DNA of 64,000 nt from Moniliella sp. 'wahieum' (GCA_003971905.1 RSEE01000021.1:434001-498000); one strand, 5' to 3'. Positions 45,462-57,386 are shown, counted from the first letter of the stretch. A program made the numbers and translations. Notes: a model not told the origin generated them from the sequence alone.

Positions 45462-47389
45462 GCGGCAGGGATCCTAGAAGCACAGGCAAGCTGCGTTTGG
45501 CACTTCACTGAGGCAGGCGGCCAGCGCACAGCATGGAGCCCACAGCAAACAAAGGGAGATGGTGGTCGGTACTTGCAGGCTATCAGCTCTCGCCAAATAT
45601 TGAACGTCGCAAAATAAGCCACCAGAGATTGGGGCGGTGTAGATGAGACAGTGCTGAGAATTGAATACTCGATTCCATGTTCAACATTCAACGGAAGCTT
45701 GAGAAGACATCAATGCCTGCGCCAGCCCACACAACTATAGCGTGCTGCTCCTTTCCAGTACAGGCGCAAGCCAAATCACCTAGCCGCCAGTTACTAGTTA
45801 CTAGTTACTGGTTACTCACTAGTCAAGCACAAGCCAACGTGGATTCCCTTCGACGCCCCGATGGTTGACGCGTTGATGGCGGCAGGCGAGGGTCAATATT
45901 CAATAGTCGACGATCGATGATTATCAATTGGTGAACTCGATGAACGCATCCCATTCTGCACGCAGCTAGTGTGCCAACAGGTGCGTCTGTGCTTGGGCCG
46001 CAACGTGTGTGATGCGTGTGCATGCCTGTGTCCTCTACACAACATGCGGTAATCCTTTCGCGCTAATCCTCCTGTGTGGATTGGCCCAACATTTAGAACA
46101 GCCCCTAACCCCCCTGATGCACCCGATGTACAGTGGAGAGTGGCTCTTCTCGTTGGATATATGAGCCTTAGTACACTGCGTCATGCGTTATACTATGGTA
46201 CCCTAATTAGTTGTATGGGCGCGAGAACGTTGCCAACATCATTAGGTTGACATCATTATACTACCTCTATACCCCGCTCTCAATTTTGACCCCGCCATAT
46301 CGCAAGGTTGCCATGCACTCCAGTACCGTCGTGACCCTTTCCGGCGAGCCATATGCACATGGTGCATAGTTTTGGCAAATTATGAAGGTGGCAGAGAGAT
46401 GGTACTTCTCTCTGACAGAATAGTAGCAACACAGATGTACCACAACATCATATAGCGAAGCGTTTGAGAGACGCAGGCTATAGAATCACACACACATTAT
46501 CATACTCGTATTCAAATATCATGATGAGAGACTGATGATGACGTCGATGAGTTCTTATATGGTCACAGAGAGCACCAAACACCTCACAAGCCACACAAGT
46601 ATATGTGGCTTTCCAGTGCATATATCTGCTTGATGTGGAACACACAGGCTTGCTCTCTGAGATCTGAGATGCGAGAGAGATGTGATACACATATGGCAAA
46701 GACATGCACTGCGTCTCCTCCACAGGAAAGAAAGAGCGGTGGCTCTCTCTCGTATTACAGCACCACCTGTTGTGACAGTGAGTCAAGTGTTGTGTGAACA
46801 ACAAATCGAACGTGCCAGGAGGACCATAACTAGTGGTCCATAGTACGAGTCGCGTTGCATCCGGCATGGCGAGCGGCGTGGATCGTCAGAAAGATGAGGC
46901 TGGAGGGGGCGCCAGTTGGCTGGTGTCGTCATGGTGCCGGCGCCCGTTACAGCACTCATGTAACTAGTAGTTAAATACCGACCACAATCAATTACTATTG
47001 CGCCCAACAAACTTCTCGGCATGCAGGGGCGTTTTCCCATCGCTGCTTCCATTTCAATGGCAGAGCTTAAGGCTGGGACAGGAATATTAGTACTAGTACT
47101 AAAAATAAGCAAAGAGCGCCTCCCATTTAAGGAAACCATGCCCAAAGCTCGGGCTCCGTAACCCCTCTTATTTCGTCTACCACCCGTCTACTCGTCAGCG
47201 GGCTGTCAGACATGGCACCTAGGGCCCGCACAGGCTTTGAGGGGTCAAAGGGCTTACTGGTGACGCTCGCGGCAAGCGGCGCTCCTCCACCCAGAGTGCG
47301 GCAGGGGCGCCGCCGGCAGACGCTGTTACCACAACGCCTGCTCGCACGACACGTGGGATCCATCGTCGTACCCCGTCCGCGGAGGGGAC
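45462..47389. other. Repeat-bearing gene desert
   Basis: 1.9 kb with no supported gene. It holds TTCAACATTCAACGG (about 45680-45694), ACTAGTTACTAGTTACT (45790-45815), CAATATTCAATAG (45893-45906), AT-rich DNA at 46140-46800 and CATGTAACTAGTAGTTAAAT (46957-46976). A plus-strand frame starting at 47212 may be an upstream exon of the coiled-coil gene. Confidence 0.5.
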
Positions 47390-48239
47390 ATGGAGCAAGA
47401 CACTAATATGGACGAAGCGGCGGCGGGGTCGGACGAGGAAGTTGCAGGGCAGGGACGCCTTCCTGCGGTGGCTGCCGACGACATCTCACTCGAGCAAGTG
47501 ACCTCGAACCAACGGGAGCTACTGCAAAAGTTCGATAAGATCAATGCTCTACAGGCCAAGGTCAACCACATGGAGGCTAAGATCAACCACATGGAGGCCA
47601 AGGTCAAGCGCATCGAGTCCCTGCAAGAGGATCAGATCAGCGCCCACGATTAACATGTCAACAACGGTCGAAAAGTTGCGGGACCAAAGTCACGACAATG
47701 GCCGCACCCTCGTCGAAATCCTTGAACGTATTCGCGCCCTGGCTCAGCATTCCCCTCAACCCGGCCATGTAACCGAATCTGGGAAAGATGTGTTCCGTGG
47801 TCTGACACCTGCCAAGTTGGCGTGGACGATTGCGCTGAGCCTGGAAACTAATGTCTTTGCAGCCAGGTCGTCCCTCGTTCCCGACAACCAACAGAAGCTC
47901 GCCAAGCGGATGGCGAAACTTGTGGTGACGCAGGACAATATCACGGACGAGACTGAGGCTGGACTTATCCGGACCGGTATCATGGCCGACTCTAAGGCGG
48001 CTGACGCGCTCAGCACAGTTCGGTCTTACATCCTCCGTAACATCGTCCGAGCTGGCTCGACGCGCTCCTTCGTCTTGGATATAGCAATAAAGCGCATTTC
48101 TCGCACGTTCGTCGTTGCGGAGCAGGTCCTGAACCGGTTCAAGAGCTGGCGTCAGACCTTCGCGGCGGAAAGGAGAAGGGATGGGATGTTGCGGACGCAG
48201 AGTGGAACCGATCAGGAACGACGCGGGGGCGCTTGCTAA
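47390..48239 (+). CDS. Orphan coiled-coil protein
   Basis: Not recognised as a known family. The acidic N-terminus (MEQDTNMDEAAAGSDEE) is followed by a coiled coil with a tandem heptad pair (KVNHMEAKINHMEAKVKRIE, about 47560-47620), encoded by a 24-bp tandem duplication. After a one-frame shift near 47650, a helical domain of about 190 residues continues (STTVEKLRDQSHDNGRTLVE, AWTIALSLETNVFAARSSLV, TVRSYILRNIVRAGSTRSFV, RFKSWRQTFAAERRR), ending RRGGAC. Composition and codon use look coding. It sits alone in a repeat-rich desert, so an accessory, lineage-specific or transposon-derived origin is possible. The start could be earlier (ATG at 47212). Confidence 0.6.
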
Positions 48240-50143
48240 GCTGAAACAGAAGGACGCTGAGATATACCCGGAGCTGAATCCCTCGCCCAGTGACGAAGAA
48301 GACGAGTGAACTACCACTGTATACACCATATCCCCACAAATCGGTGTATGGGTGGGGGCGCCTTCTCGGGTCCCGGTTTGGGATGGCGCCAACCTCCCTG
48401 ATGTTAAGAAAATGATGCACGCTCCACTGTTGATTATTGGTGGTAACAGGGATGATATATATGATCCAAGGCGAAAAGATCGTACTGTATATTACTCGTA
48501 CAGTTGGACTGGTATTCATATAGTACCGTCTGTCTGTCATGACACGCACAACACAAAACCGAATGATAATAAAAGGTCAGGCAGCACGGGGCCGCAGTGA
48601 CCTGGCGGTGGCGTTGGGCAACACTGGCGCCATGCGGGTGGACCACCGGTGGTTGCCCTATAACCGCACGCAGCTGCACCGATGCTCTTGCCTCTCGACT
48701 ACCACCACCACCGCCACCGCCCTTCTCTCGCTGGCCACACATTGTGCTACCGGAGCTGGCGACACGTGTCCGGCTCGTTGCGCTGCCATTATATGCCCCC
48801 CCCGACGCGCTTGCTGTGCTAGCGCCTGGCCTCGGTATGTCCACGCCCTCCGGGCGGATGCCTGTCGTACTGACTCGTCTGTTGCGCAGCTGACGGAAGA
48901 GTCGACCACGCCTGGTGGCATGATCTTGCCTGGTATCCTTAGCGTCAGGATATCGGCCATGCCTTCCAACAGCGAGTTGAACATCAACGACAAGGGCGCT
49001 TTTCGAACGGACGGTCGACGGCGACGGTTGCCCCCGCTGGGGCTCGACGGTCAGTACCTGTGTTTTGTCCTTGTCCACCCACTGATAACACCTTGAGCAG
49101 GATGACTGGAGATGGCGCTCAAGTGCTGCAACAACGAACACGGAACATGTGCAGGCTTGCGCACACATCGTCCACTGTATAGTCGCCTGGCTCATCATTT
49201 TCTCTTTCTCGACCGCGATTCGCCTGTGCGACCTGGCCCTTGGATCTTGGTTTTTGCCCTTCGGTCCCTTTTCATCTCGGTGGTCCCATGATGTTTTTCC
49301 CTTCGTGATTCAGCGATGAATGCGAAGTCTCTGGCTGCCGCCGGCCTGAGGCTCCTATAACAACCTGCCGTTGCCTTTGCGCACCTCTCTACTCCTTTCC
49401 ATGTCTAACCCTGGCAATGCATGCTTTGAAAAGTAATCCATACTGCCTGATCTGGCACTATGTGGCAGACTATCCACCACACCCTAGCTACCAGCCTGTC
49501 AGCAACGACCCGTCCGGGGATCCGGGTGGATAAATGGGGATATCTGGTAGATAGATGGGGGATATCTGGTGGATAGCTGGGGCAAGCTGCCGGTCAGATT
49601 CTCTCGACCTTGCGACGATCTTGCCGCCAGCGTCCCTTGTCGCGAGATTGTGGCAACGCTGGTGATAGTCTGGCGAACACGACAGTTAATCTTGCGGCAA
49701 GGTCTGCGGCAACCTTGTAACCAGAAATTTCGATTAGCTATGTGCCCTCTCCCAAGTTTCTGATAAGAGCACTCACCATGTACACCACAAGGGAAAGTGT
49801 CATAGATGGCATCGGACGCACTCGATCCATCACTTCAGCAAACTGCGCAGTATAAAAAGACAGAAGGACAGAGGTGTTTCCAAACCCGAAGTAGTGCGAT
49901 GTGTGGATACGATTGGGCGTGGTAAATATCCGAGCGGTGAACGATCTCCACTTGAAAGACTATGGCAAAGGACTGTAGTTTTGTTAATTCTTTTCAGTGC
50001 CCCAACATCCACCGCGTCAGTTGCCCGTCGCCGTGACGGCGGCATAGTATCATCGCGTTGTCATAACCACAACGAGAGGAAGGGTTCTTGAGTGCGGCCC
50101 TGTGGCACTTGACGTTCTTGTCGCATTCTGCTTGTTCCAACGA
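48240..50143. other. Gene desert
   Basis: No recognised gene. A minus-strand frame of 254 codons (48434-49198) is Arg/Ser/Cys-rich without domains and is opposed by a plus-strand frame of 185 codons, so neither is called. The 49524-49582 tandem lies here. Confidence 0.45.
49524..49582. repeat. GGGGATATCTGGT tandem
   Basis: Two full and one partial copy of a roughly 21-25 bp unit, GGGATATCTGGTRGATAGMTGG. Confidence 0.8.
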
Positions 50144-50680
50144 TCATTTATTCTCACGACGTTCCAAAGGCGTTGTTGCGGTGCTCTCGCGTAGCACCCT
50201 CCGTCGGTATGAATAAGACGTCGCTTTGGCCGCGTTCTCGAGTCCCGCAACGTGTATGGTCTTCCTCCATTCCTGCACTTCCGAATGAGCTAGGTCCCAG
50301 CCCTCGGTAGTCAGTATACGGCTTTCGCCTTTCTCCCGCGCCTCGTACCATCCTCTCCATAGCCGGCTCACTGTGGATGTGGGTGTCGGGGATGGAGCGC
50401 ACGAGCTGGAGAATGGGCTCTCGCATCGCCTCACCAATGGACTGTTGGTGCGGGTGTAAAGCCTGAATCTGCTTGTCCGCGAGCCGGAGGCACGCGGCCG
50501 ATGGGATTGAGGAGAGCCGTATGTGGTTGAGTAGGTTCCTGTGCTCGGCCACATTGCGACCGTCGAATCGTCGAATTTCTTGAGCAACTCTTGCCCTATG
50601 AGATGAGACCTGGAGTCCAGATGGTCCTCGAGGGTGATGCAATCGCACTGGTGGTGGTTGTGGTCTAAGCCAACCAGCAA
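50144..50680 (-). CDS. Unrecognised candidate gene
   Basis: Two overlapping minus-strand frames each look coding over different parts. One gives DCITLEDHLDSRSHLIGQEL at the N-terminus and WDLAHSEVQEWRKTIHVAGL at the C-terminus. The other gives RLSSIPSAACLRLADKQIQA and EAMREPILQLVRSIPDTHIH in the middle. Two length errors would connect them into a protein of about 178 residues, mostly helical and without a known domain. No homolog recognised; it could be an accessory gene or a remnant. Confidence 0.35.
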   Translation of the reverse strand: MLVGLDHNHHQCDCITLEDHLDSRSHLIGQELLKKFDDSTVAMWPSTGTYSTTYGSPQSHRPRASGSRTSRFRLYTRTNSPLVRRCESPFSSSCAPSPTPTSTVSRLWRGWYEAREKGESRILTTEGWDLAHSEVQEWRKTIHVAGLENAAKATSYSYRRRVLRESTATTPLERRENK

Positions 50681-52565
50681 CGCCTACAGAGGAACATTAA
50701 GCAGCGAATCGCCACAGGGGCTAAGCTGCGGAACAAGGAAAAACATGAGAGAAAACAACGAACTCCCAGGCCTGAGAAGGAACTGAAGGACATTGGCCAA
50801 AGCACGAGCCACTGATGCCTGATGCCTGATGGCTCAGCACCCTAAGGGTATCTTCCGGTCTCTTCGTTTTGTTGGTATACATGATTATACCTTTCTAGTA
50901 ATATATGCTGACTGGTAGGGGGGGATACCAAAGCTGTGGAAGACAATTCTTGAAGTATATATGCCTCATCGACTCACCGACCTCATCAGCGTTTCTTTTG
51001 TCACCCTGTCTTGATCCTTGTTGAATACAAAGGATGGCTACCGCAGGGCGAGTCTCCTAACGAAAGACCTCCGAAGGATGCCACCGAGGATGTTTCATCT
51101 GTTCCGGCGGCTGCGGCGAAGTGGACGGCCGCACCGGAGCCGCGCGAGTCCTGTTATTAATAACTACTAAGGTACTAAGTACTAAGGCCTAATCAGAAGG
51201 CCCCTTAAATTCCTTAAAAGCTCCTTGAGCTTTAAGACTGACCCAAAGCCTGTGCCCACGCATATGTGCCAGTAACCGACTTTGATCGTCAATATTCAAT
51301 CTGGTCCGTCCACACCTAGGACAAAACACTCTTGTGGGCGAGGAAACAGCGCGGGGCTCTCTCCTAAGGCCCATGACCTATAAGCGCTATAAGCCTGAGG
51401 TCTGAGGCTTAGATCTGAAGTCCTGAGGACCTTGGGGACCTCTGGGAGGGGCCTGAGGTGAGGGGCGCGATGTGCGAGAGGGTGTAACGTGTACGTCTGT
51501 TGTGTAGGTGCGGGGCGTTTTGTGCCAGGTTGTGTCCCTGCGTGCTTCTCCCCGCGATCACCGGTCACCCGACCATCGACCAAACGCACGCGTCAGGCTC
51601 CAAAGCTTCAAGCTCTTCAAGTTCGATCAAGTTAGCGGCCAGCGGGCTCAGGCACTCAGGAGCTCAGGCGTCACGCGTCACACGTCACAACCTCGCATGT
51701 CACATGTCACATGTAGCCTGCAACATATCACAGATCTCAGATCTCGATCTCCGAGCTTGGCCAGTGCTGGATCTGTTTGAGCTTGTGGCTTGACCAGTGA
51801 CCGTGACCAGTGACCGCCCCTTGACCCCGCACCGGCATCTGGGGGCGGCGGGATGGCGTATGAACGAGGCGGAAAGTCAGTTCTCAGTCCTCAGTACTCC
51901 GTTACTCTCTGCCCAGGACCCAGTCGCTCTCTGCCGCACTAGTCACTAGTCACTCTGGCCGTTCGCTGTTCCTGTCTGCGACGCGTACATCGCGCCACAC
52001 TGCCCCCGATGGGACGAGCAGGGGCCGCTTTGTGCCGCCCCGCCACCCCACGCGGATGCCGCCACTCCCCCAAGCGTTGATATTGATACGCTGATAGGTC
52101 CATCATCGATCCATCATCGATGAAAGACGTGCCTCCGGCAGTGTGTCTCTGATACATGGTGCATGGCAGGGTATAGCCGGCAGCAGTACAGCTTGGGGGG
52201 CCTCGCGCCTCCACGCCTCCCCACGCCTCCACTGCCTCCCTGCGCCCCCCTGTGTAGGCCGCTGCGGGCTGGGTCCGAGATGTGGGGACAAGCCGGAGAG
52301 GACGAGGAGAGGGACCACTAACAGGTAACGACACTGGGTACTGCCTGGGACTGCACTGCGGCCTCTCCGCCCTCGTTTGGGCCGAACCGCCGCTTCGGCT
52401 TCACAGCCACTGTCGCCTGTTTGGCTGTGCCAGGCGCTGTCCTGGACACTGGCTGGTGATCTCTCGATCATCGATCACTCGTATTTAACCCCCGCCTTTC
52501 CGAGCCCCGAGCACGCCCGCTTCCATTTGGGCCCGCCAACTCGGATAACCTTGACGACCCACACC
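50681..52565. other. Gene desert dense in short tandem words
   Basis: No supported gene. It contains TGATGCCTGATGCCTGATGG (about 50815-50834), ACTAAGGTACTAAGTACTAAGG (51167-51188), GCCTGAGGTCTGAGGCTTAG words (51393-51460), CTTCAAGCTCTTCAAG (about 51605-51620), a GTCACGCGTCACACGTCAC then TGTCACATGTCACATG series (51668-51716), AGATCTCAGATCTC (about 51731-51745), CTCAGTCCTCAGTACTC (51882-51900), CTAGTCACTAGTCACT (51940-51956) and CATCATCGATCCATCATCGATG (52098-52120). This is the densest patch of such words in the window. Confidence 0.6.
51668..51716. repeat. GTCACGC / GTCACAT tandem series
   Basis: Copies of GTCACRY, first as GTCACGCGTCACACGTCAC and then as TGTCACATGTCACATGT. The two halves are palindromic around CGCG and CATG. 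Confidence 0.8.
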
Positions 52566-53043
52566 ATGTCTGCCGAACCCACTGCTGCCGACGTTATCCT
52601 GAGACCGTGCCCGAGGAGGCGGGTGCGCCTGCCGCCGCCGCCCCTGCCCAGCGCCGGGATTCTTCCGCCGCATCTCGCACCAGAATCATCCCGACCGTCC
52701 TGGGTTCTTGCGCAAGTTCTCCCATCAAAAGGAGTCTAAGACGCCCTCGCGTCCTGGTACGCCTGGTACACCTGGCACGCCTTCCGAAGAGCAACCTGAA
52801 CGCCCAGGATTCATTCGTCGTATTTCCCACCTGTCCGAGAAGGGCTCTGCTTTCCCCTCGCGCCCCCGCCCGGGTTCCGGTCCGGCATCGGGTGCGGCTA
52901 CACCCACCCATGAGAAGACCCATGCGCTCACCCAGGAAGAGCTCGATGCCCCCTGGGCCGAAACTTGGGCCAAGAAGCAAGCCGAGCACAAGAACAAATT
53001 CGGATCCTTTGCCGAGCCAGGCGGAGGAAGTGGTGGATACTGA
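52566..53043 (+). CDS. Small Pro/Ser-rich protein with duplicated RPGF[LI]RR[IF]SH motif
   Basis: Not a named family. ATG 52566 in CACCATGTCTGCC context gives MSAEPTAADVI. After an Ala/Pro-rich stretch with a length error near 52600-52700, the frame that ends at 53043 reads GFLRKFSHQKESKTPSRPGT. It then has three GTP repeats (PGTPGTPGTPSEEQPERPGF), a second copy of the motif (RPGFIRRISHLSEKGSAF), a Gly/Pro/Ser linker and a clean C-terminal helix-like segment (LDAPWAETWAKKQAEHKNKF). The paired basic motifs followed by acidic/aromatic helices suggest a regulatory or adaptor protein. About 158 residues. The first motif copy lacks the initial Arg-Pro in the present frame unless one base is corrected. 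Confidence 0.72.
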
Positions 53044-56000
53044 GAAGCCCCCTCTTCTCTCAGATTGGCCTAGTCCACCTTGCGTCCATATGTGCTTCAA
53101 CAGCGCTTCCAGCACGTGAAGGTGTTTTACTTTACTTTCTTGAGTGTGGATATACTCTTTGGTTCCCCTTCTTGATTTTTTCGGCTTAGTGGCAGGTGCA
53201 TGCTATTGCCACAATTGCGACTATTCCCCCTCCCACTGCCTCTTCTCCTATATACTGTTGGGCCCTTCAGAAGCTTTACAACACATCCGTCTACCTTTTA
53301 TGAAGTGGGCGATGTATACCAGAGGCGAATGGAGTTGAATGTCCTATTCTCGTCTCAGCCTACTTTTCTCGTTACATGGTTCAATCCATAGTACAGCACC
53401 GCTGGCAACAGAAACTTTTATTTTCCCTGGCAGTGGTGGGCTACCAAGTAACACACACAAGATGAACCGGTCGGTTTAGGCGTAGCGTTTCCCTGTCCCA
53501 ATCTTAAGCTCTGTCAATGATATGGATGCGATATAGGACAGGGGGATTCTCGCATGCTCACGCATGCTGGCACGCTCATAAGATGCATGATTGATGCATA
53601 ACGCGATGACTCTGGGTTACATGACATGCGACTCACATTGTCCCACCTACGCCGCGTGTGAACACGGGGGCAGACGGAGCATTGCAACTGCGGCCCAGTC
53701 TCTTCTTGTCCGCTTTTCAAGGTCTTCAAGCTTTCCTAGACCCTCCCCCATCTCCTCCTGCATGGGGCTTTACTTGGCTTCACAAAATTGGCGAAGTTCA
53801 TAATAGTGATCAAAAGCTTATTAAGGAAGAGTGATGATATTGGTATGTTGTTTAAGCAGTTCCAGAGATCTCTGGCATGGACCTGCCAAAGACCTTTGTG
53901 GCCAAAACGAAAGCATGGAGGGTCCCGGAGGAGTATATTAGCACAGCGCATACGCGCAGCAGGTGTAAGGTTATGCACAGCGAACATCAGAAAACGCTAT
54001 CACCACAACATATCGTGATCGTACAGATATGTCCTGCAGACAGGGGTTCGTGCGGCCAGCACAGTTTTACTCATCGCCCAGCGGGAGGGCCATGCCATTT
54101 TATACAATGCATCACTGCATCACCGGTATCTGCGTCACCACTTTTCTCTGTATGTCTCGACGGAGTGTATAATACAGAAAGGGTTATACGTTACCGGAGT
54201 TGCTCCTCTGAGGGTTTGATTCGCCTTGATTCGAGCCATTTTTCCTGAGCACTCTCCCGGGGGATAACTATAAACATATCGTACCCTTGTAGTTGACTGA
54301 GCAGTGTCCACCATCCAGGCAATAGCGATAGGCGGGTCTCGGTACTCAGTCGTAGCACTGAAGGGATTCCTCCATAGCACAGTAAACATGAAGTTGAGCA
54401 AAGGATACTCATGAATTCACCTGCATCAGTATAAGGTGGAATGTAATCGTTCACAACGTATGAATTTAGGAATGGCAAGTGTGCGCAGATGAAACGGTGG
54501 GGCAGGTTGCTATACACTTGTGCTGGTAGGTGAAATGGAAGAGAAGCCGCCTGCTAAACTGGTTGGGTCATGGAACGAAAAAGGGAAAAGGATGAGAAAA
54601 AGAAGCTGTTGAAAAAGTTTGGACCGTCAGCGTTTATCCTTTCTCCCCAACCGTGACGCCAATGCCAAGACTTGAATCCACATTCAAGAATATGGGAACG
54701 TACCTCGTATCTGTTAGTAAACATCGTTGACCCATTGGTCGTTTAACCGAATGGCCTTCTACCTTCCCACGGAAGGAGTTGTTGCTGGAAGGATCCTTTC
54801 GTGTGAACCGGGGTTCATGGAACAGAGATAAACTGGGACCGCGTCAGACACGCACACACGAGGGCGTGTTCTCTTTGGTAAAATGCCATCATTCTGCACA
54901 GTCTCGACCTACTTGATGTAGGTGAGACGGAGAGACTTGCTAAAACTGGGTCAACTCCGTGGCTCATTGCTCAACAGTTGAGTCAGAGTGACAGGTTGAC
55001 GGAGAAATGTGCAACGTTCGGGCTCAGGCATGGGCAGTGACCTTATGGGTCGAGGCGCAAGGGGGGGCATAGCTGACCCATCGGACGGCAAAGCCATCCC
55101 TCCCAACGAAGGTGCCACCCCTTTTGGACCGTCATTCGAGCATTGGATAAGGTGCTGCACACCGCGGCCAGGCATATAAACGCGAACGGCCAGCGAAAGG
55201 GGATGAAGTGTGGTCACAGTTCCTTTAAAATTGGACGAGAGAGGGGACATTGCGTCCAGAGTGAGCTGGCGTAGCGGTGGTGGTGGGGCGATGGAGATGG
55301 GAAAGCGAACGACGACCGGGCGAGCCACAGGTCTTTTAAGAGTACTTTTCTATAGGGGTGGCGAACACAAGTGGGGGGTGCACAGGGCGCAAGCTATGTT
55401 CGCAACCCCTACTTGTGGAGGAGGCGCAGGGGCGGTTCGAGAATGAGACTGCTCCAATGCGAGACGACCGAGGAAATAGCTCTCCACCGCACGGTGTTGT
55501 GAGAGCTTTCAATGAAGAGGGCACAGGGCCAGCGTATTCGGCTCTGAGATCTGACTCGGGTCATGCGCATGACACCCTCTGTCATCTTCAGGCGATGGCG
55601 GCGGGAGGAGCCACTTTTGGCCAGGGGCGTGGGAAGCAGCAGCCCAATAAATGCCTGGCGGGGTGTCAATATTGTCAATCGTCTCCCTTCCTCCGTTTCG
55701 TCCCAGCCCGTCTCGCCCGGCATGCTGCTGGCTGTGGTTCATAGTAGGGTTTCCACTTGAACGTTATATAGGCCGCACGAGCCACGCGAAAGTCAGTGGG
55801 TGGAGATGAGACCAAGACACGGTGTGTGGAGAGCAGAGATGAATATTGCATCCTCGATGGCTTGAGGCCTGAGGGAGGACATGGAGGGAGTATGGCAAGA
55901 GTACGCCGCATGAGCGACACGTGACATGGGAACCAGTGACAACTGTGACAGTGAAGCGTACAGTGTGACAGTGACATCCAAAGTGCCTAAGCGCCTCCTC

Positions 56001-56434
56001 AGCGCCTCAGCGCCGAAAGGGCATGTGACAGGATGTGACGCCCGTATCACACCTCCTTTTCAACTTTCAGAGGCGTGCCTGGCCATCGCGTCTACCGATC
56101 TCTGTTTCGCCCGTGAACTTGTGCTTTTGATGCAGTTGGCTGGGTTCGGTGGCGGTGAGCGCGTGCTGACGTCATGCACGTCATAGGGATGGCGATGGAG
56201 CTGCACCAAGCAGGTGGTTGAGCCGATGAGCGATGGGCCTCAGGCCCTCATCGATCATCGCTGAGCGCCGCGCGCCCCCACATTAACGCTCAGGTGGCCA
56301 GGCTCAGGCTTGGCCTTACCCTGGCTTATCCCATTCGCCCAGCTCGCCCGGTTATCGTTCGTTCCGCGCCACCACCGCCTCTTTCTCCCCCGCTTGTTCT
56401 TCCTCTTTTTCTTCCTCTTCGTCAGCCTCACAGC
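53044..56434. other. Large intergenic region
   Basis: 3.4 kb without a supported gene. Open frames (53591-53803, 53788-54248, 54135-54517, 55358-55744) lack domains and conflict by strand. Short-word clusters appear only near the right end: GTGACA words (55919-55980), CTCAGCGCCTCAGCGCC (about 55995-56012), and GGGCCTCAGGCCCTCATCGATCATCG (about 56235-56262) upstream of the TspO-like gene. Confidence 0.5.
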
Positions 56435-57386
56435 ATGTCACACAAGTGGGATCGTCTCGGTCTCAAGGCTGCCAACGTGGTATCTTTTGTGCTCTTCTTT
56501 CGTCCAATGCCTATGCCGCTCTGGTCCCGCGTCATGCTGGCTGGGGGGCTGGCCCACACGAAACGTACCTCACTCCTGCTGCGTGGCTTTTTGCCACATG
56601 GCCCTTGATCCACACCTTACTCCTGGGCATGCTGGTGTACCAATTTACCGATGCCGGTTATGACCCAGTGATCAAGACGGTCGGGTGGCGCTTTCCCGTC
56701 CTTGCCGTACTGGTGAGCATCTATTCCTACTGGAACTCGCGCCCGACAAACGAGCACCCGCACCGTCTGTCCTCTGTGTTGGCCTTCTGTGCTTTGCTGG
56801 CTGCGGCGGGTGTGGTGTCCGCCATTTATCGGGACGCACGGCAGCGGACCAAGAACGACCCTACTACGTCCCTCCCGCGCGCCACGAGTTGGGGAGAGAC
56901 ACTTTTTGTTCAATGGCCTTTTAGTCTCTACCATGGTTTCAATGCTGTTCTCCTCGCTGTCGCTGCTTTTTCAGCATTCGGGGTCAACGCCAACAAACAC
57001 AGGCCTGGGGTCGTTACTGATGTTGCGGCTTTTGTCACACTTCTTTGTCTTGAAGCCACGGCTGCCGGCTACGTTGTACGTACCTACCTCGCTGATCCAT
57101 TTCTCTCCCGAGCAGCTCATCTGACGTCCTGTAGTATTACGGCAATGGTGATGCGGGCGGTGCTGTGGTAATTGCGGCAGGTTTGCTGGCCATTGCTGAG
57201 CACCAACAAAAAGCGCGCTTCATCCATTGGTCGGCGCTTATTTTCTTCGTCTTGACCCTCCTGGCGCTTGTCCGAGCCAGTGCCGATGCCAAGTACCGCA
57301 GCCGCCGGTGGAACACAACCGCGACGGATGAAGAGCGGGCGCCTGTGTTGGCTGAAGCTGCGGCAGCTGTGACACCGGCGAGTTAA
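56435..57386 (+). CDS. TspO/MBR-like multi-pass membrane protein (long form)
   Basis: An integral membrane protein, probably of the long-form tryptophan-rich sensory (TspO-related) type. After MSHKWDRLGLKAANVVSFVL, the segment TYLTPAAWLFATWPLIHTLL aligns in pattern with the F-TPAGYTF-IWGLIY-L signature of bacterial long TspO-like proteins. Five or six more TM segments follow (GMLVYQF, FPVLAVLVSIYSYWN, SVLAFCALLAAAGVVSAIY, WPFSLYHGFNAVLLAVAAF, AVVIAAGLLAIAEHQ, SALIFFVLTLLALV). An intron lies at 57076-57134 (joining AAGYV to YYGNGDA). A frame slip lies near 56500-56530. The C-terminal tail is short and Ala-rich, with stop at 57384-57386. The family assignment is by pattern only. Confidence 0.6.

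Noticed and set aside
48434-49198. A 254-codon minus-strand open frame
   Set aside because: Low complexity (Arg/Ser/Cys, a Gly run), no domain, and a 185-codon open frame on the opposite strand over the same DNA; the length is explained by GC-rich sequence.
54640-54720. A TTCAAGTC T-loop-like word that could mark a tRNA
   Set aside because: Flanking bases do not form a T stem or an acceptor stem.
55358-55744. A 128-codon plus-strand frame with paired Cys (CLAGCQYC)
   Set aside because: Isolated Cys pair only; frames on the other strand are equally long; no splice or homology support.
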